Assembly: GCF_000974985.2 (NCBI RefSeq) | Contig: NZ_LAVA02000015.1 | Span: 124,001-188,000, forward strand | Direction of reading: 5' to 3' | DNA length: 64,000 nucleotides | DNA from: Streptomyces mangrovisoli | GTDB lineage: Bacteria; Actinomycetota; Actinomycetes; Streptomycetales; Streptomycetaceae | In this document: piece after piece, positions 48,617 through 55,663 of the stretch | Layout: each line of letters opens with the position of its first letter | Numbering within the stretch: the first letter of the stretch is position 1 | The notes under the pieces: model-generated | Told to the model about the DNA's origin: nothing | Databases searched by the model: none | What the model saw: only the letters and a program-made list of their open reading frames with translations | Translations under genes and position numbers: made by a program

Positions 48617-49066
48617 ATGACCTCCCCCGACCCCGACGGCCTGCTGGCCGAGCAGTTGCTGCGGCTCACCCGCCGGGTGCACCGCATCCAGAAGCACCAT
48701 CTGGAGCAGCGCGATGTGGGCATCACCCCGGCCCAGTCACGGCTGCTGCGCACGCTCGCGCACTACGGCTCGCCGCCGCGCATGGCGGACCTCGCGGAGC
48801 GCCTGGAAGTGGTGCCGCGGGCGGTCACGACCCTGGTCGACGGGCTGGAGGCGCACGGCAAGGTGCGCCGGGCACCGGACCCGACCAATCGCCGGGTCAT
48901 CCGCATCGAACTCACCGAGGACGGCCACAAGTCCCTGCGCGAGCTGCACGCGGCACGCCGCTCGGCGGCGGAGGAGATCCTCGCACCGCTGACGGACGAG
49001 CAGCGCGAGGTGTTCGGGACACTGCTGGACACGCTGATGGACGGGGTGGCCACGCGCCGCTGCTGA
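48617..49066 (+). CDS. MarR-family transcriptional regulator
   Basis: This 149-residue protein has the MarR winged helix: ITPAQSRLLRTLAHYGSPPRMADLAERLEVVPRAVTTLVDGLEAHGKVRRAPDPTNRRVIRIELTEDG, with the conserved wing Asp-Arg pattern (DPTNRRV). N- and C-terminal helices (LLAEQLLRLTRRVHRIQKHHL; LTDEQREVFGTLLDTLMDG) would form the dimer interface. It is divergent from an ABC exporter and flanks a symmetrical operator. It is most likely a ligand-released repressor of both genes. Confidence 0.88.
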   Translation: MTSPDPDGLLAEQLLRLTRRVHRIQKHHLEQRDVGITPAQSRLLRTLAHYGSPPRMADLAERLEVVPRAVTTLVDGLEAHGKVRRAPDPTNRRVIRIELTEDGHKSLRELHAARRSAAEEILAPLTDEQREVFGTLLDTLMDGVATRRC

Positions 49067-49108
49067 GCCCGTCCCTCTCGCGGTGCGAGGCCTGATGCCG
49101 TAGGCGCC

Positions 49109-49849
49109 CTAGGCCGCCAGGTCGGCCTTGTCCCCCATCAGCACCACCGGGTGCTGGGCCGGGTCGAGCGTGCGCAGCAGGTACTGCATCCGCGACTTGG
49201 ACATGCTCACGCACGCGGACGTGCCGCTGCCGTGGTCCATGTGCAGCCAGATGCTGCCGCCCTTGCTCTCGCCCTCGGGGCGGGTCGGGTTGTTGGGCGG
49301 GGTGCCCTTGACGCGGTTGTAGTCGATGGCGATGACGTAGTCGAAGTCGTGCCAGTGCGACTTGGGCCAGTAGTGCGGCGCCTGGATGGACGCGTCCTGC
49401 GTGTACGGCAGCTTCGCACCGGGGTCGGCCAGCACGCCTCCCGCGTCGCTCAGCGTGAAGACGCCGACGGGGCTGCGCTTGTCGCCCTCGTGGTGGTCGG
49501 TCGTCCAGCCCTTCTTGCCGTTGTGCGCGGCCCAGCTGCTCACGCGCTTCCACGTCTTGCCGGTCCGGGTGTAGAGCACGACCGTCGAGTCCGCCGAGTC
49601 CCGGCCCGCGCCGTAGACGGCCACGACCTGCCGGGAGTTCGCCGGGATCTGCTGCTGGAGGCGACTGCCGACCTGCGGGATCTCGGTGAGGGCGGCCTTG
49701 TCCGCCGCCTGCGCGCCGGACTTCGGCTTCGCCGCGCCCCCGGCGCCGCCGCTGCCGTCGCCCTGGTCGCCGTCCTTGCCCCCGCCGCAGCCCGACAGGG
49801 TCGCCAGGAGGACTCCACAGGCCGCCAAGGCGACCGCCGTACGCCGCAT
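49109..49849 (-). CDS. L,D-transpeptidase-family lipoprotein
   Basis: This 246-residue protein begins with a lipoprotein signal: MRRTAVALAACGVLLATLSGC with lipobox LSGC (C21), followed by a Gly/Asp-rich tether. The catalytic domain contains RSPVGVFTLSDAGG, WHDFDYVIAIDYNR and GGSIWLHMDHGSGTSACVSMSKSRMQYLL, where C213 in SACVSM is the expected acylated cysteine and the His/Asp before it complete the site. The motif differs from the classical SHGCVR form, placing it in the more distant YafK/YkuD-related group. It should act on peptidoglycan stem peptides at the outer membrane face, or be a relative without that activity. GTG 49864 is an alternative start. Confidence 0.78.
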   Translation of the reverse strand: MRRTAVALAACGVLLATLSGCGGGKDGDQGDGSGGAGGAAKPKSGAQAADKAALTEIPQVGSRLQQQIPANSRQVVAVYGAGRDSADSTVVLYTRTGKTWKRVSSWAAHNGKKGWTTDHHEGDKRSPVGVFTLSDAGGVLADPGAKLPYTQDASIQAPHYWPKSHWHDFDYVIAIDYNRVKGTPPNNPTRPEGESKGGSIWLHMDHGSGTSACVSMSKSRMQYLLRTLDPAQHPVVLMGDKADLAA

Positions 49850-50141
49850 TTCACCGTTCCGCACCGCCCCATGGTGCCATCCCGGGTCGAACGGACGGGC
49901 GGCGGGCGGGGCGGCTGGTTCAGGGCTGTGACATGAACGGGGGCCGCGACGACCGGCGGTTCCTCGCCATCGCCGCGCCGGCGGCCGGGAAAACCGTTTG
50001 CTTCCGACCACGCTGCGAGGCGAACCTTTCACGGTTTGCAGTCGCGCTCCGGCGCGGCCCCATCCCCCCTCCCCCTGACCTCTGACCCCTGAGCCCTGCC
50101 CCTCCCTCGCCGACCGTCCCTCACCGAGCCCCTGGATCGTC
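49850..50141. other. Divergent intergenic region with an inverted repeat and a pyrimidine tract
   Basis: This 292-base gap has no convincing gene. AAACCGT (49991-49997) and ACGGTTT (50031-50037) are inverted arms in the least GC-rich stretch and may mark a promoter or operator for the ABC pair. The 80 bases before the ABC gene start are strongly pyrimidine-rich on the plus strand, and no good ribosome-binding site precedes ATG 50142. Confidence 0.4.
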
Positions 50142-51992
50142 ATGCAGATTCAAGACCTTCCGTATCCCGACCCGGGCGTGCCTGACGCCCGTTCGGGACC
50201 CCGATTCCTGTGGTGGCTCGGGCGGAACCAGCTGCGCGGCCAGTTCAAGGCGCTGGCCTGGGGGCTGCTTCATTTCGTCGCCGTCGCCGGGCTGCCGTTC
50301 TGCGTGGGTCTCGCCGTGGACGCCGTCGTCCGGCGCTCGGGCGCCGACCTCGCGTGGAGCGGGGCGCTCATGCTGCTGTGCGGTGTGGCCATCGCGGTGG
50401 GCGACACCTTCCTGCACCGGGCCGCGGTCACCAACTGGATCACCGCGGCCGCCCGTGTCCAGCAGCTGCTGGCCCGCAAGGCCGCGCTGCTGGGGTCCAC
50501 GCTGACCCGGCGGGTCGCGGCCGGCGAGGTCGTCGCGGTGTCGACCGGCGACGTCGAGAAGATCGGCTGGTTCGTCGAGGCCGTCTCCCGCTTCACCGCG
50601 GCCGCGCTCAGCGTCGTCGTGGTCTGCGTCGCCCTGCTCTGCTACCAGCCCGCGCTCGGCGTGGTCGTCGCCGTCGGTCTGCCGGTGGTGGCGCTGGCGG
50701 CGCTGCCCCTGCTGCCCCGCGCGACCCGGCGCGCCGACGTCCAGCGGGAGAAGGCGGGCCGCGCCACCGAACTGGCCTCGGACACCGTCGCTGGACTGCG
50801 CGTGCTGCGCGGCATCGGCGGCGAGGAACTCTTCCTCGACCGCTACCGCCGCGCCTCCCAGGAGGTCCGCCAGGCCGCCGTGCGCAGCGCCCGGATGTGG
50901 TCGCTGATCTCCGCGGTCCAGGTTCTGCTGCCGGGGCTGCTGCTGATCGGCGTGGTCTGGTACGGCGTCGGGCTGGCCCGCGAGGGCCGTATCGGCGTCG
51001 GCGAACTGGTCACCGTCTACAGCTCGATCATGATGCTGATGTACCCCCTGCGCCATTTCGAGGAGATCGCGATGGCCTACTCCTTCTCCCGTCCGTCGGC
51101 CAGACGGGCCGCCGGGGTGCTGGCGCTGGAGCGGCCCACCACGACCGGGTCCGACCCGGACGCCGAGGTGCCGCACGGCGATCTGCACGACCCGGACACC
51201 GGACTGCTGGCGCCCGCCGGGCGGCTGACCGCCGTGGTGTGCGGCGATCCCGACGCGGCGGGGGTCCTCGCGGAGCGGCTCGGCGGACACCCCGCCGAGG
51301 CGGGCACGTCCGTGCTGCTCGGCGGCGTACCGCTCGACGGACTCCCGCTGGACACGGCCCGCACGGCCGTCCTCGTCCAGGACAAGGACCCGGTCCTGCT
51401 GTCGGGCACCCTGCGGGAGCTGCTCGACGTGCCCGCGTCCGGTGACGTGGACGCGCGCGACGCCCTCGCCGCAGCGCAGTGCGACGACGTACTGGAGGCC
51501 CTGGTCCAGGGCTCGCTCGACGTCAAGGACCCGATGGACGCCCGTCTCACCGAGCGCGGCCGCTCCCTCTCGGGCGGCCAGCGCCAGCGGCTCGCCCTGG
51601 CCCGCTCGCTGATCACGGACCCGGAGGTCCTGGTGCTCGACGAGCCGACGTCCGCCGTGGACTCGCACACGGAGGCGCGGATCGCCGAGGGCGTACGGCG
51701 GCTGCGCGCCGGGCGCACGACCGTGGTGCTCACCTCCTCGCCGCTGCTCCTGGACCGCGCGGACCGGGTGGTCCTCGTCCACGAGGGCGCGGTCGCCGCG
51801 GTCGGAGTCCACCGCGAACTGCTGCACACCGAGCCCCGGTACCGCGCCGTGGTGACCCGCGAGACGGACGACGAAGCCGCGCACGGCGGCCGTGCGACCG
51901 AAGCCGGGCGCGGCGGGCGAGGGACCGAAGCCGCCGGACCTGGCGCCCTGGAAGAGCTCGACCGGCTGGAACAGATCGAGGAGACCGCATGA
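50142..51992 (+). CDS. ABC exporter subunit with degenerate Walker A (first half of a heterodimer)
   Basis: This 616-residue permease-ATPase fusion has six membrane helices in residues about 35-300. In its ATPase domain the Walker A position reads VVCGDPDAAGVLAERL (about 365-380), lacking the G-K-S/T that binds phosphate, and the H-loop position reads VVLTSSPLLLDRAD without the histidine. The signature LSGGQ (476-480) and Walker B VLVLDEPTSAVD with the catalytic Glu are intact. It therefore cannot bind ATP normally in its own Walker A but can complete the ATP site of a partner. The partner gene overlaps its stop (ATGA). A charged low-complexity tail (GGRATEAGRGGRGTEAAG) ends the protein. Confidence 0.85.
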   Translation: MQIQDLPYPDPGVPDARSGPRFLWWLGRNQLRGQFKALAWGLLHFVAVAGLPFCVGLAVDAVVRRSGADLAWSGALMLLCGVAIAVGDTFLHRAAVTNWITAAARVQQLLARKAALLGSTLTRRVAAGEVVAVSTGDVEKIGWFVEAVSRFTAAALSVVVVCVALLCYQPALGVVVAVGLPVVALAALPLLPRATRRADVQREKAGRATELASDTVAGLRVLRGIGGEELFLDRYRRASQEVRQAAVRSARMWSLISAVQVLLPGLLLIGVVWYGVGLAREGRIGVGELVTVYSSIMMLMYPLRHFEEIAMAYSFSRPSARRAAGVLALERPTTTGSDPDAEVPHGDLHDPDTGLLAPAGRLTAVVCGDPDAAGVLAERLGGHPAEAGTSVLLGGVPLDGLPLDTARTAVLVQDKDPVLLSGTLRELLDVPASGDVDARDALAAAQCDDVLEALVQGSLDVKDPMDARLTERGRSLSGGQRQRLALARSLITDPEVLVLDEPTSAVDSHTEARIAEGVRRLRAGRTTVVLTSSPLLLDRADRVVLVHEGAVAAVGVHRELLHTEPRYRAVVTRETDDEAAHGGRATEAGRGGRGTEAAGPGALEELDRLEQIEETA

Positions 51993-53770
51993 TCGGCGTG
52001 GCGCCACCGGCCTACGACCCCGCCGCCCCCACGACGGCCCACACACTGCCCGTCGGCTCGCCCGGAACCGTGCGCGCCTACGTGGCCGAACTGCTCCGCC
52101 GGCACCGCCGCGCCTTCGCGCTGCTGATCGGCGTGAACACCGTCGCCGTGCTCGCCTCCATGGCGGGCCCGTGGCTCCTGGGCGACCTGGTCGAACGGCT
52201 CTCGGACGGCGCGAAGGAGCTCCGGCTGGGGCCGACCGTCGCCCTGTTCGCACTGGCCCTCGTCGTCCAGGCGGCCTTCGTGCAGCAGGTGCGGCTGCGC
52301 GGGGCGATGCTCGGCGAACGGATGCTCGCCGATCTGCGTGAGGACTTCCTGGTCCGCGCCGTGGGCCTGCCGCCGGGCGTGCTGGAGCGAGCCGGCACCG
52401 GCGACCTGCTGTCCCGCATCACCACCGACATCGACCGGCTGGCCAACGCCATGCGCGAGGCCGTGCCGCAGCTGACGATCGGCGTGATGTGGGTGGCGCT
52501 GCTGCTCGGCGGGCTCGTCGTGACGGCTCCCCCGCTGGCCGCGACGGTGCTGCTGGCCGCCCCGCTGCTGATCGTCGGCTGCCGCTGGTACTTCCGGCGC
52601 GCACCCTCCGCCTACCGCTCCGAGGCCGCCGGCTACGCCGCCGTGGCCGCCGCCCTGACCGAGACCGTCGACGCGGGCCGCACCGTGGAGGCCCACCGCC
52701 TCAGCAACCGCCGCATCCGCCTGTCGGACCAGCGGGTCAAGGAGTGGACGGCGTGGGAGCGCTACACCCTGTGGCTGCGGTCGGTGCTCTTCCCCGTCGT
52801 CAACCTCACCCATACGACCGTTCTCGGCTCGGTCGTGCTCTGCGGCGGCGTGTTCGTCATCCAGGGGTGGATCGACGTCGGGCAGCTCACGACGGGCGCG
52901 CTCCTCGCGCAGATGCTCGTCGAGCCGGTGGGCCTGATCCTGCGCTGGTACGACGAGCTCCAGGTGGCCCAGGTGTCCCTGGCGCGGCTGGTCGGCGTGC
53001 GGGAGATCGAGCCCGCGGCCGGTGACGAGTCCATGGCCCCCGGCGGACGCCATGTCCACGCGGACCGGGTGCACTTCGGCTACCGCGAGGGCGTCGACGT
53101 GCTGCGCCGGGTGTCCCTGGAGGTCGCCCCCGGCACGCGCATGGCCCTCGTCGGCCCGTCCGGCGCGGGAAAGTCCACCCTGGGCCGGCTGCTCGCCGGG
53201 ATCTACGCGCCCCGCGAAGGCCGGGTCACCCTGGGCGGCGCGGAGCTCTCGCGGATGCCCGCCGAACGCGTCCGCGCCCATGTCGCCCTGGTCAACCAGG
53301 AGCACCACGTGTTCGTCGGCTCCCTGCGCGACAACCTGCTGCTGGCCAGGACCGCCGCCGGGGACGACGAACTGTGGTCCGCGCTGGCCGCGGTCGACGC
53401 GGACGGCTGGGCGCGCGCCCTCGGCGACGGCCTGGACACCGAGGTCGGCTCGGGCGGCACCGCGCTCACCCCGGCGCAAGCGCAGCAGATCGCGCTGGCC
53501 CGGCTGGTGCTGGCCGATCCGCACACGCTGGTCCTGGACGAGGCGACCTCGCTGCTCGACCCGCGCGCGGCGCGCCATCTGGAGCGTTCGCTGGCCCGGG
53601 TGCTGGACGGCCGCACCGTGGTCGCGATCGCCCACCGGCTGCACACCGCGCACGACGCCGACGTGATCGCCGTCGTCGAGAACGGCCGGGTGAGCGAGCT
53701 CGGCAGCCACGACCGCCTCGTCGAGGCGGACGGCGCCTACGCGGCACTGTGGCGGTCCTGGCACGGCTGA
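51989..53770 (+). CDS. ABC exporter subunit with degenerate signature motif (second half of a heterodimer)
   Basis: This 593-residue permease-ATPase fusion is translationally coupled to the preceding subunit. Its six helices occupy residues about 40-320. The ATPase domain has intact Walker A GPSGAGKST (389-397), Walker B LVLDEATSLLD and H-loop IAHRLHT. The signature motif, however, is LTPAQ (493-497) in place of LSGGQ. This is the mirror image of the partner's defects: in the dimer the good Walker A here faces the good LSGGQ of the partner, giving one working ATP site and one dead site, as in TM287/288-type exporters. The substrate is unknown. Confidence 0.87.
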   Translation: MIGVAPPAYDPAAPTTAHTLPVGSPGTVRAYVAELLRRHRRAFALLIGVNTVAVLASMAGPWLLGDLVERLSDGAKELRLGPTVALFALALVVQAAFVQQVRLRGAMLGERMLADLREDFLVRAVGLPPGVLERAGTGDLLSRITTDIDRLANAMREAVPQLTIGVMWVALLLGGLVVTAPPLAATVLLAAPLLIVGCRWYFRRAPSAYRSEAAGYAAVAAALTETVDAGRTVEAHRLSNRRIRLSDQRVKEWTAWERYTLWLRSVLFPVVNLTHTTVLGSVVLCGGVFVIQGWIDVGQLTTGALLAQMLVEPVGLILRWYDELQVAQVSLARLVGVREIEPAAGDESMAPGGRHVHADRVHFGYREGVDVLRRVSLEVAPGTRMALVGPSGAGKSTLGRLLAGIYAPREGRVTLGGAELSRMPAERVRAHVALVNQEHHVFVGSLRDNLLLARTAAGDDELWSALAAVDADGWARALGDGLDTEVGSGGTALTPAQAQQIALARLVLADPHTLVLDEATSLLDPRAARHLERSLARVLDGRTVVAIAHRLHTAHDADVIAVVENGRVSELGSHDRLVEADGAYAALWRSWHG

Positions 53771-54178
53771 CCGGCTCCGGGGCCGGACGGCGGGCGTGGC
53801 GCGCGGGGGCCGGCCGGCGAGCGTGCGGCGCGGGAGCCGGACGGCCGGCGTGGCGCACGGCAACGGGGCCCTGGGGGTGACCCACGAAGGCCGGGCAGCG
53901 GGCGGCACACCGAGCGGCGGCGGGACCGTGGGCGTGCGGCGCGGGAGCCGGACGGCCGGCCCGGCGGGCGGGGGCCGGACGGCGGCCCCGCCGCCGACGC
54001 CGGGCCCCGTGCCGTTGCGCGGTCCCGAACCGGGGTGGAAGTCTGGAAGACGGCACCGGCTCGGGGAGCGCTTCGTGACCGTACGGTTCGGTGACGGACG
54101 CAGCGGGTGCTCCGGCCGTCGTGCGCCCACCCCGGGCCACGCCACGGACGGACCCTTCCCCACCCTCTGGAGGTTCCC
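53771..54178. other. 408-base GC-rich low-complexity intergenic region
   Basis: No convincing gene is seen. The first 260 bases are low-complexity and include a 29-base perfect direct repeat listed separately. A Gly/Arg-rich open frame here has no family character. The last 80 bases carry the ribosome-binding site (GGAGG at 54168-54172) of the DUF5709 gene. Confidence 0.6.
53821..53960. repeat. 29-bp perfect direct repeat, 111 bp apart
   Basis: The block starting GCGTGCGGCGCGGGAGCCGG and ending ACGGCCGGC occurs at 53821-53849 and 53932-53960. The 111-base offset is divisible by three, but the surrounding frame looks non-coding. Confidence 0.75.
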
Positions 54179-54649
54179 GTGAACAGCGTCGACGGATGGG
54201 GGGACGACGTCTACCAGCCCGACGGCTCCGAGATTCAGGACGACACGGGGCTGCTCGACGCCGAGGACACCCTGGAGAACGACGGGGTCGCCGATCCGCT
54301 CGATCGCGGCTGGTCGCCGCCGGAACGGCCGTGGGCCGTGGAGCACGACGGGGTGACGGCCGCGGAGCGGCGGGTGGGCGAGACGCTGGAGCAGCGCCTG
54401 GCCGAGGAGCTGCCCGACCTCGCGACACCTGACGGCGACGGCATCGGCGACACCACGGGCACCGACGGCGAGGCGCTGGACAACGAGGTGGGCGACACCC
54501 GCTCCGGACGGCTGGTGGCTCCGAACGAGGGCGCCCACGAGGAGGAGGACAGCGCGCTGGTCGCCACCGACGTGGGCATCGACGGCGCGGCCGCCTCCGC
54601 GGAGGAGGCCGCCATGCACATCGTCGACGAGGACTACCTCTCCGGCTGA
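54179..54649 (+). CDS. DUF5709-family acidic protein
   Basis: This 156-residue protein starts at GTG with GGAGG five bases upstream. It is strongly acidic and probably largely disordered: NSVDGWGDDVYQPDGSEIQDDTGLLDAEDTLENDGVADPLDRGWSPPERPWAVEHDGVTAAERRVGETLEQRLAEELPDL is the actinobacterial DUF5709 signature. DTRSGRLVAPNEGAHEEEDSALVATDVGIDGAAASAEEAAMHIVDED follows. Function is unknown. It stands alone between the ABC pair and a convergent membrane protein gene, with a hairpin terminator after it. Confidence 0.85.
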   Translation: MNSVDGWGDDVYQPDGSEIQDDTGLLDAEDTLENDGVADPLDRGWSPPERPWAVEHDGVTAAERRVGETLEQRLAEELPDLATPDGDGIGDTTGTDGEALDNEVGDTRSGRLVAPNEGAHEEEDSALVATDVGIDGAAASAEEAAMHIVDEDYLSG

Positions 54650-54686
54650 CCACGCCCCGCCCGCGAACGGGTCGGTCCGCCGTACG

Positions 54687-54714
54687 GGCGGCGCCCCGCG
54701 CGGAAGGCGCCGCC
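54687..54714. terminator. Bidirectional terminator between DUF5709 and the YdjM-like gene
   Basis: GGCGGCGCC (54687-54695) and GGCGCCGCC (54706-54714) form a perfect 9-base stem with a 10-base loop in the 74-base gap between convergent genes. Confidence 0.7.
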
Positions 54715-54723
54715 GTGGGGCGC

Positions 54724-55518
54724 TCAGATCACGTTGAGCGCCGCCGCGCAGCCCAGTCCGCCGAGCAGCATGAAGGCCGGCATCAGCACCTTGAGCTCGA
54801 CCCAGCTGCCCGCGCGGAACCGCATCGGCTTCGGCGTCCCTATCGGGTACCAGCGCCTGCGGCCCAGCGGGATCGGCCACAGGATCGGGCAGCCGGATAT
54901 GGTCAGCGCGTCCCCGATGTCGTGCACCAGGGCACCCAGCACGATGGGCAGGCCCAGCCACAGGTACTGCTCGCTCGGGCCGGTGAACAGCCAGTGCGAG
55001 CCGTTGCCCGGCTTGTCGAGGATGCCCGCGAGGATCCACGCGCTGGTAGCGGCCAGCAGCCAGACCAGGACGTCGCTGCTGTGGCCGCGCGCCGCCCGCC
55101 ACAGCAGACCCTCGATGGCCAGCACCATGTGGACGAACAGGATCGCCAGCACCGCCCAGCGGCCGCCCGCGATCGCCAGCGCGGAGGTGCCCGCGCCGAT
55201 CAGCACCGCCCACAGCCAGGTGTGCGTGAGGGTGCGGTGCCCGCCCGAGCGACGAGGGTCGCCCGGCTTGCGGGTCGACTTGTAGGCGGCGTACGAGAGC
55301 TTGTCGACGATCTCGCAGATCCACAGCGAGATGGGTCCGAAGGCGCGCGAGATGGTCGCGGCCTTGTGGTCGAGGTCCGGGGCGAGCGCGGCCCCGGCGC
55401 AGATCAGCGCTCCCACCAGCACGACCGGCCACGGCATCGGATGCCCGGCCGCCGCGGCAGCCGCTCCGACCCCGAGCCAGGCCGCGGCCCCCGACAGTGA
55501 GTGTGCTGGTCCCATCAT
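54724..55518 (-). CDS. YdjM-like (DUF457) metal-dependent hydrolase-family membrane protein
   Basis: This 264-residue protein has about six membrane segments and the histidine/aspartate pattern of the LexA-binding YdjM family: GPAHSLSGAAAWLG at the start, ALICAGAALAPDLDHKAATISRAFGPIS, then GGHRTLTHTWLWAVLIGAG and LGALVHDIGDALTISGCPILWPIPLG. The conserved His and Asp residues (GPAHS, PDLDH, HRTLTH, HDIGD) probably bind metal in the membrane. Actual activity is unproven. The tandem ATG at 55518 is preferred, with GGGGAACGG upstream. It converges on DUF5709 and is divergent from the helicase gene. Confidence 0.85.
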   Translation of the reverse strand: MMGPAHSLSGAAAWLGVGAAAAAAGHPMPWPVVLVGALICAGAALAPDLDHKAATISRAFGPISLWICEIVDKLSYAAYKSTRKPGDPRRSGGHRTLTHTWLWAVLIGAGTSALAIAGGRWAVLAILFVHMVLAIEGLLWRAARGHSSDVLVWLLAATSAWILAGILDKPGNGSHWLFTGPSEQYLWLGLPIVLGALVHDIGDALTISGCPILWPIPLGRRRWYPIGTPKPMRFRAGSWVELKVLMPAFMLLGGLGCAAALNVI

Positions 55519-55663
55519 GGCCGTTCCCCGCCCCATCCTTCTTGCACCGCTGTCCAGTTGACCCGGTGCGCCGACGCCGTGCCGGCGGCACAGCGTACCT
55601 GTCGTGATCATCCCGTCGGCAGCCGATTCCCCGGTAGGGGAGGACGCCAGGCAAGATGGGACC

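Noticed and set aside
53796..54182. A 128-codon Gly/Arg-rich frame after the ABC pair
   Set aside because: It has no ribosome-binding site, is driven by the 29-base repeat and overlaps the start of the DUF5709 gene.
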